NCBI GenBank assembly: GCA_020852175.1
Contig: JADZBH010000051.1
Coordinates: 1-64,000, forward strand
From: Bryobacterales bacterium
Lineage (GTDB): Bacteria; Acidobacteriota; Terriglobia; Bryobacterales; Bryobacteraceae
Reading direction: 5' to 3'
DNA length: 64,000 nucleotides
Shown here: piece by piece, positions 23,009-32,757 of the stretch
Position numbering within the stretch: the stretch's first letter is position 1
Layout of the letters: the number at the start of each line of letters is the position of its first letter
Translations under genes and position numbers: made by a program
The notes under the pieces: model-generated
Database searches by the model: none
The model's input: the letters and a program-made list of their open reading frames with translations, nothing else
Told to the model about the DNA's origin: nothing

Positions 23009-23764
23009 TCAGCGCGTTGTGTAGCCGCCGTTGGCGAAGATCGTCTGGCCGGTGATCCACCAACCGTCCGTGACGAGAAACCTCACCAACGGAACGATAT
23101 CCTCGATCTTCGTGAGGCCGCCAAGCGCCGATGCCGAAGTGTGATAGACAACGGCCTCCGGCGTCTCCTGCCCGTAAAAAAACGGTGTGTCCATGGGTCC
23201 TGGACCAACGGCGGTCACGGAGATGCCACGCGCTCCGAACTCCTTCGATGCGGCGCGCGTGAAATGCTCCACCGGAGCCTTCATACCGCCGTAGGTGGAA
23301 TAGAGGCCAGTGTAAGCCGCCAGCAAAGAGGTGACGATGGTGCAGATTTTACCCCTGTCGTTCAAGTGACGCCCGGCTTCCTGGAGGAAGAAATAGGCGG
23401 CCTTCGAGTTGATGGCGGCCATTGAGTCGTACTCGGCCTCGTTGGTCTCCAGGAACGGTTTCTTCAAGACCTTGCCCACGGTGTTGACGGCAATGTCGAT
23501 GCCGCCGAAACGCTTTCTGGCCTCGGCGAACACGGCGGCCACCTCGGCCGGACGCGTGTAGTCGGCCTGAACTGCGAAGGCTTCGCCTCCCGAGCCCCGG
23601 ATGGCTGCCACGGTGGCCTCGGCATCGGGCCGGGTGGAGTCGCTGTTGTAGTGCACGCAGACGCGTGCTCCATCGTTGGCGAAGGTCCTGCTGATGAGGC
23701 CCCCCAGATTCTTCGCACCGCCTCCAATGACGGCTGACTTCCCTTGTAGCGAGTGTTCACCCAT
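23009..23764 (-). CDS. SDR-family NAD(P)-dependent oxidoreductase
   Basis: 251 residues from ATG at 23764. The Rossmann glycine motif is GGGAKNLGG, a less common variant of TGxxxGIG. The catalytic Ser-Tyr-Lys appears as VTSLLAAY...YSTYGGMKAP, with Tyr and Lys four apart. The NAG-type structural motif is NTVG instead of NNAG. It ends with the usual GQTIFANGG. Substrate unknown. It is divergently transcribed from an AraC-type regulator with 85 bases between, so control by that regulator is plausible. Confidence 0.85.
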   Translation of the reverse strand: MGEHSLQGKSAVIGGGAKNLGGLISRTFANDGARVCVHYNSDSTRPDAEATVAAIRGSGGEAFAVQADYTRPAEVAAVFAEARKRFGGIDIAVNTVGKVLKKPFLETNEAEYDSMAAINSKAAYFFLQEAGRHLNDRGKICTIVTSLLAAYTGLYSTYGGMKAPVEHFTRAASKEFGARGISVTAVGPGPMDTPFFYGQETPEAVVYHTSASALGGLTKIEDIVPLVRFLVTDGWWITGQTIFANGGYTTR

Positions 23765-23849
23765 ACTGAATGAATCCCTTCCTCGATGTTCCGCTCTGGC
23801 GGCGCTTCGAAACCATCGTCGGGCAGGTATAACGAAGGACGCTTCCAAA

Positions 23850-24776
23850 ATGTCCGCTGGGCTTACACATTCTCCGGGCGAGGAGTGGCCGCTTTCGTCC
23901 GGCGGGGCGCCGCGATTGCTATGCGAAGGCCGCTGGCCGGGCATCGGCTTCGCGGTCAAGGAACAGGACATCTCCCGGTCCATAACCTGGGCCATTCACG
24001 ATGAACGCCACGCCGTGGTGGTTCATCTGGGAGGGCCCATTTGCCGGCTCGAAACCGAACTGGCTGGCGTTGGTTCGGTGATGGAGCCGCCGTTGCCCGG
24101 CGAAGTGTGGCTGGTACCCGCGCGGGAGCGCTACTCCAGCCTGGCGCAAGGTGGAGTTGTACGCTACGCGGAACTCTTCCTCGACACCCGAGTTCCGGGC
24201 GGGCTCTTGGAATCCTGCCGGCTGCGGCCGCTCGCCGGCCACTATGACGGTTTTTTACAGCAGGCCGTGACGCGCCTGCAACAGCTCTCTCTGGAAAAGG
24301 ACGATCTGGCTGGCATGCTGTCGCACGCGCTGAGCCAGGCCGTGATGCTCCACGTTTTCCGCGAGTTCTCGCTGAACGGAGCTGGGCAGTCTCTGCAACC
24401 GGCGGGCGCGCGCCTGGATCCGCGCGCGGAACGTGCCATCGAGGAGTATGTTTGGGGGAATCTGGCCGGACCCATCACTCTGGGGAGTCTGGCTTCGGTG
24501 GTCCGTTTGGGCGTGCACGAGCTTCTCCGCCGGTTCCGCGGCTCTTTCGGCTCCACTCCGGCGCAGTACGTCATTGAGCAGCGGCTGCGGCGTGCTCGCT
24601 GGTTGCTGGCCACCACCACGCACGACATCACGCGCATTGCCCTGGACACTGGCTTTTGCAGCCACGGGCACCTCTCCACAACGTTCCACAAGCGCCTGGG
24701 CATGACGCCCAGCCAGTACCGTGCGGGCCAGCGGCGGCTGGCCGGCGCTCAGGACCGCATGCGCGTGAACAGGTAG
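23850..24776 (+). CDS. AraC-family transcriptional regulator
   Basis: 308 residues. The N-terminal two thirds is a cupin-like sensor region without recognisable ligand motif. The C-terminal 100 residues form the AraC/XylS DNA-binding domain with two helix-turn-helices: ITLGSLASVVRLGVHELLRRF, then ITRIALDTGFCSHGHLSTTFHKRLGMTPSQYR. ATG at 23850 is preferred because upstream codons overlap the divergent SDR gene. Its last 28 bases overlap the convergent lptFG gene. The divergent SDR gene is the likely target. Confidence 0.88.
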   Translation: MSAGLTHSPGEEWPLSSGGAPRLLCEGRWPGIGFAVKEQDISRSITWAIHDERHAVVVHLGGPICRLETELAGVGSVMEPPLPGEVWLVPARERYSSLAQGGVVRYAELFLDTRVPGGLLESCRLRPLAGHYDGFLQQAVTRLQQLSLEKDDLAGMLSHALSQAVMLHVFREFSLNGAGQSLQPAGARLDPRAERAIEEYVWGNLAGPITLGSLASVVRLGVHELLRRFRGSFGSTPAQYVIEQRLRRARWLLATTTHDITRIALDTGFCSHGHLSTTFHKRLGMTPSQYRAGQRRLAGAQDRMRVNR

Positions 24777-27100
24777 AGTCCGGCGAGCGAGAACAGCGCA
24801 TCGGGCGACCAGGCGGCGACGGCGGCGGGCAACTCCGCCAGGTTGCCGATCTCCTCGAACATCCGTGAACTGGCCCAATACGCAATGGCAATGGCGAAGC
24901 TGACGCCTACTCCGGCCAATGCGCCGCGATTCCCGGTGAGGAACGCGAAAGGCACCGATATCAGCGCCATGATGAGTACGAAAAGGGGCACGGAAAACTT
25001 CTTGTGGTACTGCACCTTCAGGCGCACGGTATCGAAGCCCGCCTGCTGCAATTCACGAATATAGCGGCTCAGGTCGATGAAGTTGAGCTGCTTCTCCTGC
25101 TTCACCTCCTTCAAAAACCAGGAGGGCGCCTCGGCGATCTCCTTGAACAGGCTGGCGGTGAAGGTCCGATATTCGCTCACGCGCACGCCGTCAAAGTCGC
25201 GCACCCAGCCGTTCTGGAAGATCCACCCCTTCACGCGCGGCTCCCAGGAGGCGGACTCAGCGGATATGTGACGGCGCAGCCGGAAGGTTTGGGGGTCGAT
25301 TTCGTAGACGTTCACGCCGGCCATGACGAGTGCGTTCGAGTCGAAATATCTGTAGTAAAAAATGCGCGAGCCCTCGCCGTAAATCCATTTGCGGTCGGGC
25401 CGCAGGTAGGTTTGCACGGGGCGTCCCTTGATCTCGTTCAGAATCCCGTCCTGAATGCGGTTGGCCTCGGGGATGTAGTAGTGATCGAAGGCGAACAGCC
25501 CGCCGCTCATGACGGTGGCGGTTAGAAGGATGGGCACCGAGAGGCGGTAGAGGCTGACGCCGCAGGCTTTCATGGCCACCACCTCATTGTTCTTGGCGAG
25601 GATGCCGAAGGTGACCAGCACGGCCGCCAGAACGCTCATGGGCGCCGAATCGTAGATGAGCTTGGGCGTGAGGAACAGGTGATAGGTGGCCACCTTCTGC
25701 CAGGAGATGCCGCGCGAGAAGATGTCGCCCAGCAGTTCAAAGAAGATGAACACGTGGGCCATCAGCACGAAGCTGGCAAGCAGCATGGCGAAGTAGAAAA
25801 GAAACTCGCCCAGGACATAGGTATCGACCACGCCGGGCAGCAGCGGAATGCGCAGGCGGCGTAGCGAGGCGGCGCGGCGGCTGCTTCTGGGAAACCGCTC
25901 GCGAATGGCGGACCACAGATCGCCGGCACGCCGGGAGAGATGGGCGAGGAAGTCGCGGTCGCCGGGGCGCTCGATGCCGAACAGCATGAGCAGGCCGGCC
26001 AGGGCATAGATCACGTTGGGCAGCCAGACGGCAAGCTCGACGGGCGCCTTGTCCTGCTGCGCCAGTTTGATGAGGCTGATCTGCATCATCCAGTAGAGAA
26101 AGACGAGGGCGACGGTGATCACCATGGCGCCGGACTTACCGCCCTTGCGCGTGGATACGCCGATCGGGATGCCGATGACAGCCAGGAGCAGGCAGGCGAT
26201 GGGAAAGGCAAAACGCTGATGAAGTTCGACACGGGCATCGCGGCCGCGGGCGCTGCCGGTTTCGGCGCGCACGGCTTTCAGCAGCGGCAGCGTGTCCATG
26301 GCGACCCAGGCCTTGGCGCTCTGCTCCTCGCGCGGCTTGGCCTGCAGAAGCTGATCGCCCCTGGGCGAGTAGGTGTTGTAGTAGACGCCCGGGTCGGCGC
26401 CCACCTGATGGGAACTGGCCCCCGTCATGGAGAGCTGAATCGAGTTGCGAATGGGATCGGGGACGGCGATGGCCTCCGTGGCGACGGTGATGGCCGGGGA
26501 GTCGGCATAGCTGCCGCCGCCGGCGCGCTCCTCGGGCGGAGTGAGGTCGGCGATGAAGACGTTGCGCCACTTGGCGACCGTCCCGGGCAGGGCGATGACG
26601 TCGCCGACGTAGAGAATGGTGTTCGAACTGGTGAACTGTTCGGCGAACACGCGAGGTTGGATTTCAGCCGAAAGCTGCTTGGCGATGAGCGTATTGAAGA
26701 CGCGGACGGTTTCGCGGATGGAGAGCGGTGTGAGCCAGAGCGACGAAGCGCCCGCGAGCATCGTCATCAGGGCGGCGAACATCAGGATGGGCCGGGCGAC
26801 CGTGCGGCTGGGTACGCCCGCGGCGCGCATGGCTGTGATTTCGCCATCGGAAGACATCCGGCCCAGTCCCACCAGAACGCCAACCAACGTGCCGATGGGC
26901 AGTGCAAAGCTGAGCACCGGCGGCAGTACCAGCGCGAAGAGATAGCCGGCCATCTTGGGGGTGGCCGAACCGCGCAGAAGTATTTCGAAGTATTTGCCGC
27001 TGTTCAGCTTCTGCAGGAAGATTACGAAGGCGAACAGCACCGTGCCCAGTACGGCGGCCGAGGCCACCTCGCGGAACACGGTACGCGTCAGCAGGCGCAT
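24749..27100 (-). CDS. Fused LptF-LptG lipopolysaccharide-export permease
   Basis: 783 residues containing two consecutive YjgP/YjgQ permease units. Unit 1 (about 1-370) starts MRLLTRTVFREVASAAV and contains the LPPVLSFALPIGTLVGVLVGLGRM segment with EITAMRAAG. Unit 2 (about 420-783) starts VVDTYVLGEFLFYFAMLL and repeats the pattern with SAPMSVLAAVLVTFG and EVVAMKACGVS. Each unit has six membrane helices around a periplasmic beta-jellyroll domain. In most bacteria LptF and LptG are separate proteins that pair with LptB. Here one chain would supply both halves. The two E-hxAMKAxG coupling helices for LptB are conserved. Confidence 0.88.
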   Translation of the reverse strand: MRLLTRTVFREVASAAVLGTVLFAFVIFLQKLNSGKYFEILLRGSATPKMAGYLFALVLPPVLSFALPIGTLVGVLVGLGRMSSDGEITAMRAAGVPSRTVARPILMFAALMTMLAGASSLWLTPLSIRETVRVFNTLIAKQLSAEIQPRVFAEQFTSSNTILYVGDVIALPGTVAKWRNVFIADLTPPEERAGGGSYADSPAITVATEAIAVPDPIRNSIQLSMTGASSHQVGADPGVYYNTYSPRGDQLLQAKPREEQSAKAWVAMDTLPLLKAVRAETGSARGRDARVELHQRFAFPIACLLLAVIGIPIGVSTRKGGKSGAMVITVALVFLYWMMQISLIKLAQQDKAPVELAVWLPNVIYALAGLLMLFGIERPGDRDFLAHLSRRAGDLWSAIRERFPRSSRRAASLRRLRIPLLPGVVDTYVLGEFLFYFAMLLASFVLMAHVFIFFELLGDIFSRGISWQKVATYHLFLTPKLIYDSAPMSVLAAVLVTFGILAKNNEVVAMKACGVSLYRLSVPILLTATVMSGGLFAFDHYYIPEANRIQDGILNEIKGRPVQTYLRPDRKWIYGEGSRIFYYRYFDSNALVMAGVNVYEIDPQTFRLRRHISAESASWEPRVKGWIFQNGWVRDFDGVRVSEYRTFTASLFKEIAEAPSWFLKEVKQEKQLNFIDLSRYIRELQQAGFDTVRLKVQYHKKFSVPLFVLIMALISVPFAFLTGNRGALAGVGVSFAIAIAYWASSRMFEEIGNLAELPAAVAAWSPDALFSLAGLYLFTRMRS

Positions 27101-27109
27101 AGGCGAAAA

Positions 27110-28870
27110 TCAGGAGCTGGCGGGCGGCGGCGGAACCAGTGGCAGCTTGGGCCAGTCGTCGGTGCGTTTCTCCAGCTCCATATCCTCGAACAGAACGCTG
27201 GGCGAACAGATGGTATGTGTGGTGACGTAACCTGAGGGCGAGAGGGAGGCGAGCGAGCCACCCTGGCCGATGTAGTCAAAAACGGTTTCGTCATCGGCCG
27301 CCGCGAAGATATCGCGCAGCGAACGCGAGCTCACGCCCCGGAAGCGAAGTCCGCGTACGAGTTCTTCACGGCCATCGGGATAGACACGGTAAACCAGCGT
27401 GGGCAGGCTGACGAGATTGCCGCCGCCGCGCTGTCCGTTGGCCTGGGCGAGCGTGCGCAACTCCTGCATGGAGGCGGCCACGGGAAGATCGAGTTTGCGG
27501 ATCAGCAGGCCGAAGGCCTTGCCCCGCTGTTGGATCATCTCGACCAGCTTTTTCTTCAGTTCTTCGAGCGGCACCGTTTGCTGGGCCTTCACGAACAGGT
27601 TGCTGAACGAGGCCACCGCGCCTCCGAAGGGGCCGGGAAGGCGGGCGCGGCCGTTGGAACCCTCAAATCCGCGAATGGGCGTACGGCTCAGCAAGAAGGC
27701 CTTGAGGGTTCCCTTTTCGACAACCCTCAGCGGAATGGGCTTGATGCCCTCACCGTCCACGGGGTAGGAGCCGAACAGGGGACGGCCTTTGTAGGCGGTC
27801 TGCGTGGGATCGTCAACGGCGTCCATCCATTCGGGCAGGATACGGGAGCCGATGCGGCCCTCCAATTCGCTGGCGGCCATGGGAGCCGGACGTCCAGGCT
27901 CGGCGACGGGCTTGCGCATGGGGGCGAGGTGGGCGCCCAGCAGTTGGGCAAACAGTTGAGGCGAGGCCAGACCCTCAACCAGAACGGGACCGGAATAGTC
28001 CTCCTCGGCGGGGGCCTTCCACAGCGCCGTGACGTTGGAGGCGATCTCCTCGGCGCTTTTGCGCATGACATCCTCGCCGGGCAGCCCGGAAAGGTCGCGG
28101 CCGGCAAAGACAAGCGCGTCGTGTAGAGGCATGCCGTCGGCGGCTTGGGCATCGGCGCGCAGACGCAGGCTGAACAGGTTGTCGGCCATGCGGATGGCGG
28201 CGCCATCGGTGTTCACGAGATACGCGGTGGAATACCCCGCCGAGAACTCAACGCCGGAGTTCAGTACCTGAGGGAACCTGTCGAACACGGCCGAGATGCG
28301 CCGCGTACGTTCCTTCCAGGAGTTCTCGTCAAGTTGAATGGCTTGGCGGGGTTCGATGTACCGGACGGGCTCGGCCTTGGCGAAATCGTTCAGCTTTTCC
28401 TGCTGGGTGACGTTCTGCAAAGCGGCGCGTTTGCGGGCGATGGACTGGAGAGCGCCCTTGTAGGCGCGATCGGCGGCAAGCCAGAATTCGCGGCGCAGTA
28501 CGGTTGGACCGGCTTCGAGCGGGATGCGGCCGCCACTCATGCGGCCTCCGAAAAGCTGGCTGAAGAGGTAGTTCGTGTTATCGAACTCCGGCGAACCGGT
28601 GCGAATCTGGATGCGGGGAAGGCGGGCGCGTCCGGAACTGGCGTTGATGAGCGCGCCCAGGACGCAACTTGCCGAATATGAGTAGGTATCGTCGAGGGCG
28701 AACTCGACGAAGTACGGCGAAGGGAGATTGGAAAGCTTGAGCGTTTTGGTACGTTCGAGTTCCTGTTGGAGAGCCTTGAGAATCTCGTCGTCGCCAACCG
28801 CGGGGTCCTGTGCGGCGAGTGCGCGGGCGGCGGCAAGCAGGGCGGCGAACTGGCGCCGTGAGATATCCAT
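27110..28870 (-). CDS. Exported TldE/PmbA-like protein lacking the metalloprotease motif
   Basis: 586 residues. The N-terminus ISRRQFAALLAAARALAAQ resembles a twin-arginine signal, so export is likely. The C-terminal half has the TldD/PmbA fold (LSRTPIRGFEGSNGRARLPG, and DGREELVRGLRFRGVSSRSLRDI), but where TldD carries HExxxH this protein has LLGAHLAPMRKP, so the zinc site is missing. It pairs with the intact TldD homologue directly upstream; stop and start share one base. By analogy with TldD/TldE, this would be the non-catalytic partner of a heterodimeric protease. Confidence 0.82.
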   Translation of the reverse strand: MDISRRQFAALLAAARALAAQDPAVGDDEILKALQQELERTKTLKLSNLPSPYFVEFALDDTYSYSASCVLGALINASSGRARLPRIQIRTGSPEFDNTNYLFSQLFGGRMSGGRIPLEAGPTVLRREFWLAADRAYKGALQSIARKRAALQNVTQQEKLNDFAKAEPVRYIEPRQAIQLDENSWKERTRRISAVFDRFPQVLNSGVEFSAGYSTAYLVNTDGAAIRMADNLFSLRLRADAQAADGMPLHDALVFAGRDLSGLPGEDVMRKSAEEIASNVTALWKAPAEEDYSGPVLVEGLASPQLFAQLLGAHLAPMRKPVAEPGRPAPMAASELEGRIGSRILPEWMDAVDDPTQTAYKGRPLFGSYPVDGEGIKPIPLRVVEKGTLKAFLLSRTPIRGFEGSNGRARLPGPFGGAVASFSNLFVKAQQTVPLEELKKKLVEMIQQRGKAFGLLIRKLDLPVAASMQELRTLAQANGQRGGGNLVSLPTLVYRVYPDGREELVRGLRFRGVSSRSLRDIFAAADDETVFDYIGQGGSLASLSPSGYVTTHTICSPSVLFEDMELEKRTDDWPKLPLVPPPPASS

Positions 28871-30540
28871 CAGTTGGCGCCTCCGTCCGAGGGGGCCGGC
28901 AGCAGCGGGGGTTGATCGCGCGACTGATCCTTCTTCTGAATTTCGATCTCGCCGATCAGCAGCGCGGGCGAGATGGCGCTGACCGGAACCGAGCCGGATT
29001 CCGCGCCGCAGTAGCCGTTGAAGATGCCGGGCTTGTCGGAGGCGGCGAGAATCTTGGCGAAGCTGGCCAGCGGCGTCCCCACCAGATCGGCGCCGCGAAC
29101 CAACTCCTCGCGGCCATCCGCATAGACCTTGTAGACAACCAGGGGAATTACCTTGAACGCCTGGAAGCCCTGGCGTCCAGTGGTGGTAAAGCCGCCGGTG
29201 ATGTCCTGAAAGTAGTAGCCGTAAGGCTTGTTCTGGCGCTTGATCTGCTCCAGCAGCATCTCACGCAGGCGCTTTTCCGGAACGGTTTGCGCGGCCTTGA
29301 CGATGAGGTTGGACTGGCGCGAAACAGCCTCGGCCCCCGCCTGTTTGCGGCCATGGCCGTTGGAGTGCGGAAAGCCGGCGATGGGAGAGCGGGACATCAG
29401 GAACGTCTTCAGGATGCCGTTATCGACCAGGGTCACGCGGCGCGCGCGCACGCCTTCATCGTCGAAGTCGTACCAGCCATGGAGGTCTTCGCCCGCCATC
29501 TCGTGCAAAGTGGGATCGAAGATCACCGAGAGAAACGTGGGCAGCACGTTCTCGCCTACGCGTTTGGTGAACGTCTGGCCGTCGGTTTCGTCCTTCTGGC
29601 GGTGGCCTTCGATGCGATGGCCGAAAATTTCGTGGAAGAACACTCCTGCGGCGCGTCCGCTGAGAATGGCGGGTCCGACATAAGGTTCGACAAGCGGCGC
29701 ATCGAGCAACCGTGTGAGGTCGCGCGCCACCCGGTCGATGGCGTCTTCAATTTCCTTGTCCTGGGGAAGGTTCTTCGGATCGGCCGCGGAAAAGCTGTCC
29801 GAGGTACTGAGATCCATGCCATCGGCGGCTTTGGCCTGCGCGACGATCATAATGCGGGCAAAGGGGCGGCCATGCTGAAGGCGCGTTCCTTCGCTGGAAA
29901 CAAAGTATTTCGTCTCGCGCGTGGACGTGACCGTGATTTGCGATGCGAGCACCTTGGGGTATTTCGAGAAGCGCGCGGAGAGTTTGCGGAGCCGGCCGGT
30001 CCATTCTTGCTCGTTGAAGACGATGGCGGCGGTGGGGATGGCAGCGGTCTCGGGCTGCTCGATGGAAAAATCGTCGGCTGCGGTGTCCTTGTCGGCGACC
30101 TTCACTTCCCGGTTCGTCTTGATGTTGGTCAGGCGCTGGGCCGAGAGCCGGTAGACACGGTCGGTTTCCGCCCAAAGACGGCGCTTAATGGCGGCGGGCG
30201 AGTTGTCGAGGGCCACCGGTGCGCCCGAGGCGAAGTCGGGCATATCGCCGCGAATCTGATGATAATTGTCGAGCTTTGGCGAATCGAGGCGGAGCGAGAC
30301 ATCGAGCATGCGCTGATGCCGCTTGTGATTCGATGTGATCGCGCCCAGTACGGCGTTGAGCGACGAACTCTCCTGCTCGACGACGGAATACGAGAGGAAG
30401 TAGGGTTTGGGGTCGGCCTTGTCCTGGAGCGTAGTGAAGTTCCGGTTCAACTCTTCAGTGAGGATGGGGAGGAGGCCGGAAGGCTCGGCAGCGGAAAGGA
30501 CGACTGGTAAAACGAGCGCAAAAGCGAGGATTTGCCGCAC
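28870..30540 (-). CDS. Exported TldD-like metalloprotease
   Basis: 556 residues with a Sec-type signal peptide (MRQILAFALVLPVVLSAAEP). The zinc motif HEIFGH (HExxxH) lies in VFFHEIFGHRIEGHRQKDE near residue 290, followed by the family blocks DFDDEGVRARRVTLVDNG, LMSRSPIAGFPHSNGHGR and YADGREELVRGADLVGTPL. TldD/PmbA (peptidase U62) proteins degrade unfolded or leader peptides and are normally cytoplasmic. A signal peptide on both this protein and its partner points to a periplasmic pair. It is coupled to the downstream TldE-like gene by a one-base overlap. Confidence 0.87.
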   Translation of the reverse strand: MRQILAFALVLPVVLSAAEPSGLLPILTEELNRNFTTLQDKADPKPYFLSYSVVEQESSSLNAVLGAITSNHKRHQRMLDVSLRLDSPKLDNYHQIRGDMPDFASGAPVALDNSPAAIKRRLWAETDRVYRLSAQRLTNIKTNREVKVADKDTAADDFSIEQPETAAIPTAAIVFNEQEWTGRLRKLSARFSKYPKVLASQITVTSTRETKYFVSSEGTRLQHGRPFARIMIVAQAKAADGMDLSTSDSFSAADPKNLPQDKEIEDAIDRVARDLTRLLDAPLVEPYVGPAILSGRAAGVFFHEIFGHRIEGHRQKDETDGQTFTKRVGENVLPTFLSVIFDPTLHEMAGEDLHGWYDFDDEGVRARRVTLVDNGILKTFLMSRSPIAGFPHSNGHGRKQAGAEAVSRQSNLIVKAAQTVPEKRLREMLLEQIKRQNKPYGYYFQDITGGFTTTGRQGFQAFKVIPLVVYKVYADGREELVRGADLVGTPLASFAKILAASDKPGIFNGYCGAESGSVPVSAISPALLIGEIEIQKKDQSRDQPPLLPAPSDGGAN

Positions 30541-30545
30541 AAAGC

Positions 30546-31043
30546 TCAGGGTATCATGCTGGCTCCGCCTGAAATATGGTTGACGGTGACGCCCTGGAAC
30601 CGGATCTCGCAGGTGATGGGCGGGGCGATGGCCCCGAGTTCGGCGGTCACGGTGGCCCTGATCCGAAGCCCGCCTCCGGCGTAGGCCTCAACGAGTTGCG
30701 AACCCTGATATTCGGCGTGCAATCCGGGCGAGCGGACCTCGTTGCGGCGCATCCGGACGAAGGTATTGTGCATGTCCGTGTAGGCGTTGGTGAGTTGCGT
30801 GTCGAGGCGCACCATGCGGAGGTTCCGGTCAATGGGTCCGATGCAATACGCCGAGACGTGGTTGATGCGCACGGCCTGGCCGGAAGGTACGAAACCTTCG
30901 TTGCCGATGTTCAGGCCGCAGGGCCTGGAGTCGATCTGCTTGTTGTCGAGGATGGTTTGACAAACGCCGCTGACGATGGCGGGCGGGGCGGACTGCTGCG
31001 CGAACGCGGAGCAGGCCAGCGCCAGAAGCAGGGTGAAACGCAT
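30546..31043 (-). CDS. Small exported protein of unknown function
   Basis: 165 residues from ATG at 31043, which has AAAGGA seven bases upstream and is followed by a signal peptide (RFTLLLALACSAFAQ). The mature part contains four cysteines (GVCQTI, RPCGLN, AYCIGP, ITCEIRF) that could form two disulfides, and no known domain. An upstream in-frame stretch reaching 31208 overlaps purK and is not coding. It lies 5 bases before the exported TldD gene in the same direction, so it may be co-transcribed and may be a partner or substrate. Confidence 0.65.
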   Translation of the reverse strand: MRFTLLLALACSAFAQQSAPPAIVSGVCQTILDNKQIDSRPCGLNIGNEGFVPSGQAVRINHVSAYCIGPIDRNLRMVRLDTQLTNAYTDMHNTFVRMRRNEVRSPGLHAEYQGSQLVEAYAGGGLRIRATVTAELGAIAPPITCEIRFQGVTVNHISGGASMIP

Positions 31044-31089
31044 GGGAATCCTTTCGACTAACCACGCGTAGCGGCGGCGGTGAGTTGGC

Positions 31090-32226
31090 TCAGGCCGGAG
31101 CCAGCAGCGCACGGGCATGGCGGACGCGGGCGGCGGCTTCCCCGGCGGTGGAGGCCATGGCGGTGAGGTGGCCCATCTTACGGCCCGGACGGGCGGCGGA
31201 CTTGCCATAGAGGTGGAGCTTCACATCGGGCAGCGCCAGCGCGGCGGCCCAGTTGGGTTCACCCGGCGTCCAAAGGTCGCCGAGGAGGTTGGCCATGGCC
31301 GCGGGGCGGAGAAGTCCCGTACAGCCGAGCGGCAGGCCGCAGATGGCACGAAGCTGTTGTTCGAACTGCGACGTGACGCAGGCGTCAACCGTGAAGTGGC
31401 CGGAGTTATGCGGGCGCGGCGCGAGTTCGTTGACCAGCACGCGGCCAGAGCTTTCCAGAAAGAATTCGACGCAGAGAACTCCGGTGACATGGAGCGCTTC
31501 CAGCACGCCGCGCGTGATTTCGATGGCTTCCCGGGCGGCCTCGGGCGGAATGGAGGCCGGCGCGGTAGTGATGTCGAGAATGTGGCGGGCGTGCTCGTTT
31601 TCGACGGCGCCATAATGCGCGAAGCCGCCATCGAGCCCGCGGGCGGCGACGACGGAGAACTCGCAATCGAAATCGACGAAGCATTCCAGGACACATTCGC
31701 CGCCTCCTGCCCGGGCGTACGCGGAGGCCAGGTCGGTGTTTTCGTCGATACGGGCCTGGCCCTTGCCGTCGTAGCCGAAGCCGGCGGACTTCAGCACGGC
31801 GGGCAGTCCGATTTCGGCGATGGCGTGAGGGAGCGCGTCGAAGGAGTTCACCACCTCGAACGGCGTCACCGGAAAGCCCTGGTCACGGAGGAATGTCTTT
31901 TCGCGGAGGCGGTGCTGGGTAATGTGCAGGATCTCGCCCGAAGGGCGTACGGGCGCAAATTCCGCCGCGGCGGCGGTGGCGGCCGACGAGACGTTTTCAA
32001 ATTCAAAGGTAACGACGCTGACCGATCGCGCGAAGCGGCGGACGGCGTCGAGGTCGTCGTAGCTGGCCTGTACCTCGAGGTCGGCCACCTGACCGGTGGG
32101 CGTGTCATCGTCGGGCGAGAAGGTATGCACGCGGTAGCCCAGGCGGCGGGCGGCGATGGCGAACATCCGGCCCAGTTGCCCGCTGCCGAGAACGCCGAGC
32201 GTGGCGCCGGGAAGAATGGGATTCAC
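31090..32226 (-). CDS. purK: 5-(carboxyamino)imidazole ribonucleotide synthase
   Basis: 378 residues of the ATP-grasp family. It opens with the PurK signature [21 protein letters not shown], then [20 protein letters not shown] and the [15 protein letters not shown] block that binds ATP-Mg. It carboxylates AIR to N5-CAIR using ATP and bicarbonate. It overlaps purE by 4 bases. The gene order purE-purK is the common one. Confidence 0.95.
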   Translation of the reverse strand: MNPILPGATLGVLGSGQLGRMFAIAARRLGYRVHTFSPDDDTPTGQVADLEVQASYDDLDAVRRFARSVSVVTFEFENVSSAATAAAAEFAPVRPSGEILHITQHRLREKTFLRDQGFPVTPFEVVNSFDALPHAIAEIGLPAVLKSAGFGYDGKGQARIDENTDLASAYARAGGGECVLECFVDFDCEFSVVAARGLDGGFAHYGAVENEHARHILDITTAPASIPPEAAREAIEITRGVLEALHVTGVLCVEFFLESSGRVLVNELAPRPHNSGHFTVDACVTSQFEQQLRAICGLPLGCTGLLRPAAMANLLGDLWTPGEPNWAAALALPDVKLHLYGKSAARPGRKMGHLTAMASTAGEAAARVRHARALLAPA

Positions 32227-32726
32227 GAGAGCGTATCCTCGAGGACGCGCTGCGTTTGGGCATGCCGGAACGCCTCGAGTTTCGAAGCATACTCAGGACG
32301 GCTGCCGGCCAGAATCGAAACGGCGAGCAGGGCGGCGTTGATGGCTCCCGCCCTGCCGATGGCGAGCGTGGCCACGGGGATGCCGCCCGGCATCTGGACG
32401 ATGGACAGCAGGGAATCGACGCCGCGCAGGACCGCGCTCTCGATGGGCACGCCCAGGACGGGCAGCGTGGTGTGGGCGGCGGTCATGCCGGGAAGGTGCG
32501 CGGCCCCGCCGGCCGCGGCGATGATCACCTGGATACCGCGGGCGCGCGCGCTTTTGGCGAACTCGGCCATCAGATCCGGCGTGCGGTGGGCGCTTACGAT
32601 GCGGCACTCATGCGGAACGCCGAACTGCGCCAGCGTTTCGTCGCAATGCTGCATGGTGGCCCAATCGGAACGGCTGCCCATGATGACAGCGACAAGCGGG
32701 GACGGGGCCTGCGTCTCGGAGGGCAT
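32223..32726 (-). CDS. purE: 5-(carboxyamino)imidazole ribonucleotide mutase
   Basis: 167 residues from ATG at 32726. Class I PurE motifs are complete: [12 protein letters not shown] at the N-terminus, [23 protein letters not shown] and [20 protein letters not shown]. It converts N5-CAIR to CAIR in purine synthesis. The product feeds on directly from PurK, encoded by the overlapping downstream gene. The upstream divergent MFS gene starts 32 bases away. Confidence 0.95.
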   Translation of the reverse strand: MPSETQAPSPLVAVIMGSRSDWATMQHCDETLAQFGVPHECRIVSAHRTPDLMAEFAKSARARGIQVIIAAAGGAAHLPGMTAAHTTLPVLGVPIESAVLRGVDSLLSIVQMPGGIPVATLAIGRAGAINAALLAVSILAGSRPEYASKLEAFRHAQTQRVLEDTLS

Positions 32727-32757
32727 GTGTAAGTGCCTATGATACGATGCACGAACC

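Noticed and set aside
28810-30510. Long plus-strand open frame opposite the TldD gene
   Set aside because: It is the high-GC shadow of the coding strand: no ribosome site, no recognisable domain, and the opposite strand encodes clear TldD motifs. The same holds for long antisense frames opposite purK/purE (31117-32742), kgd (58474-60210) and the PSCyt gene (48512-50302).
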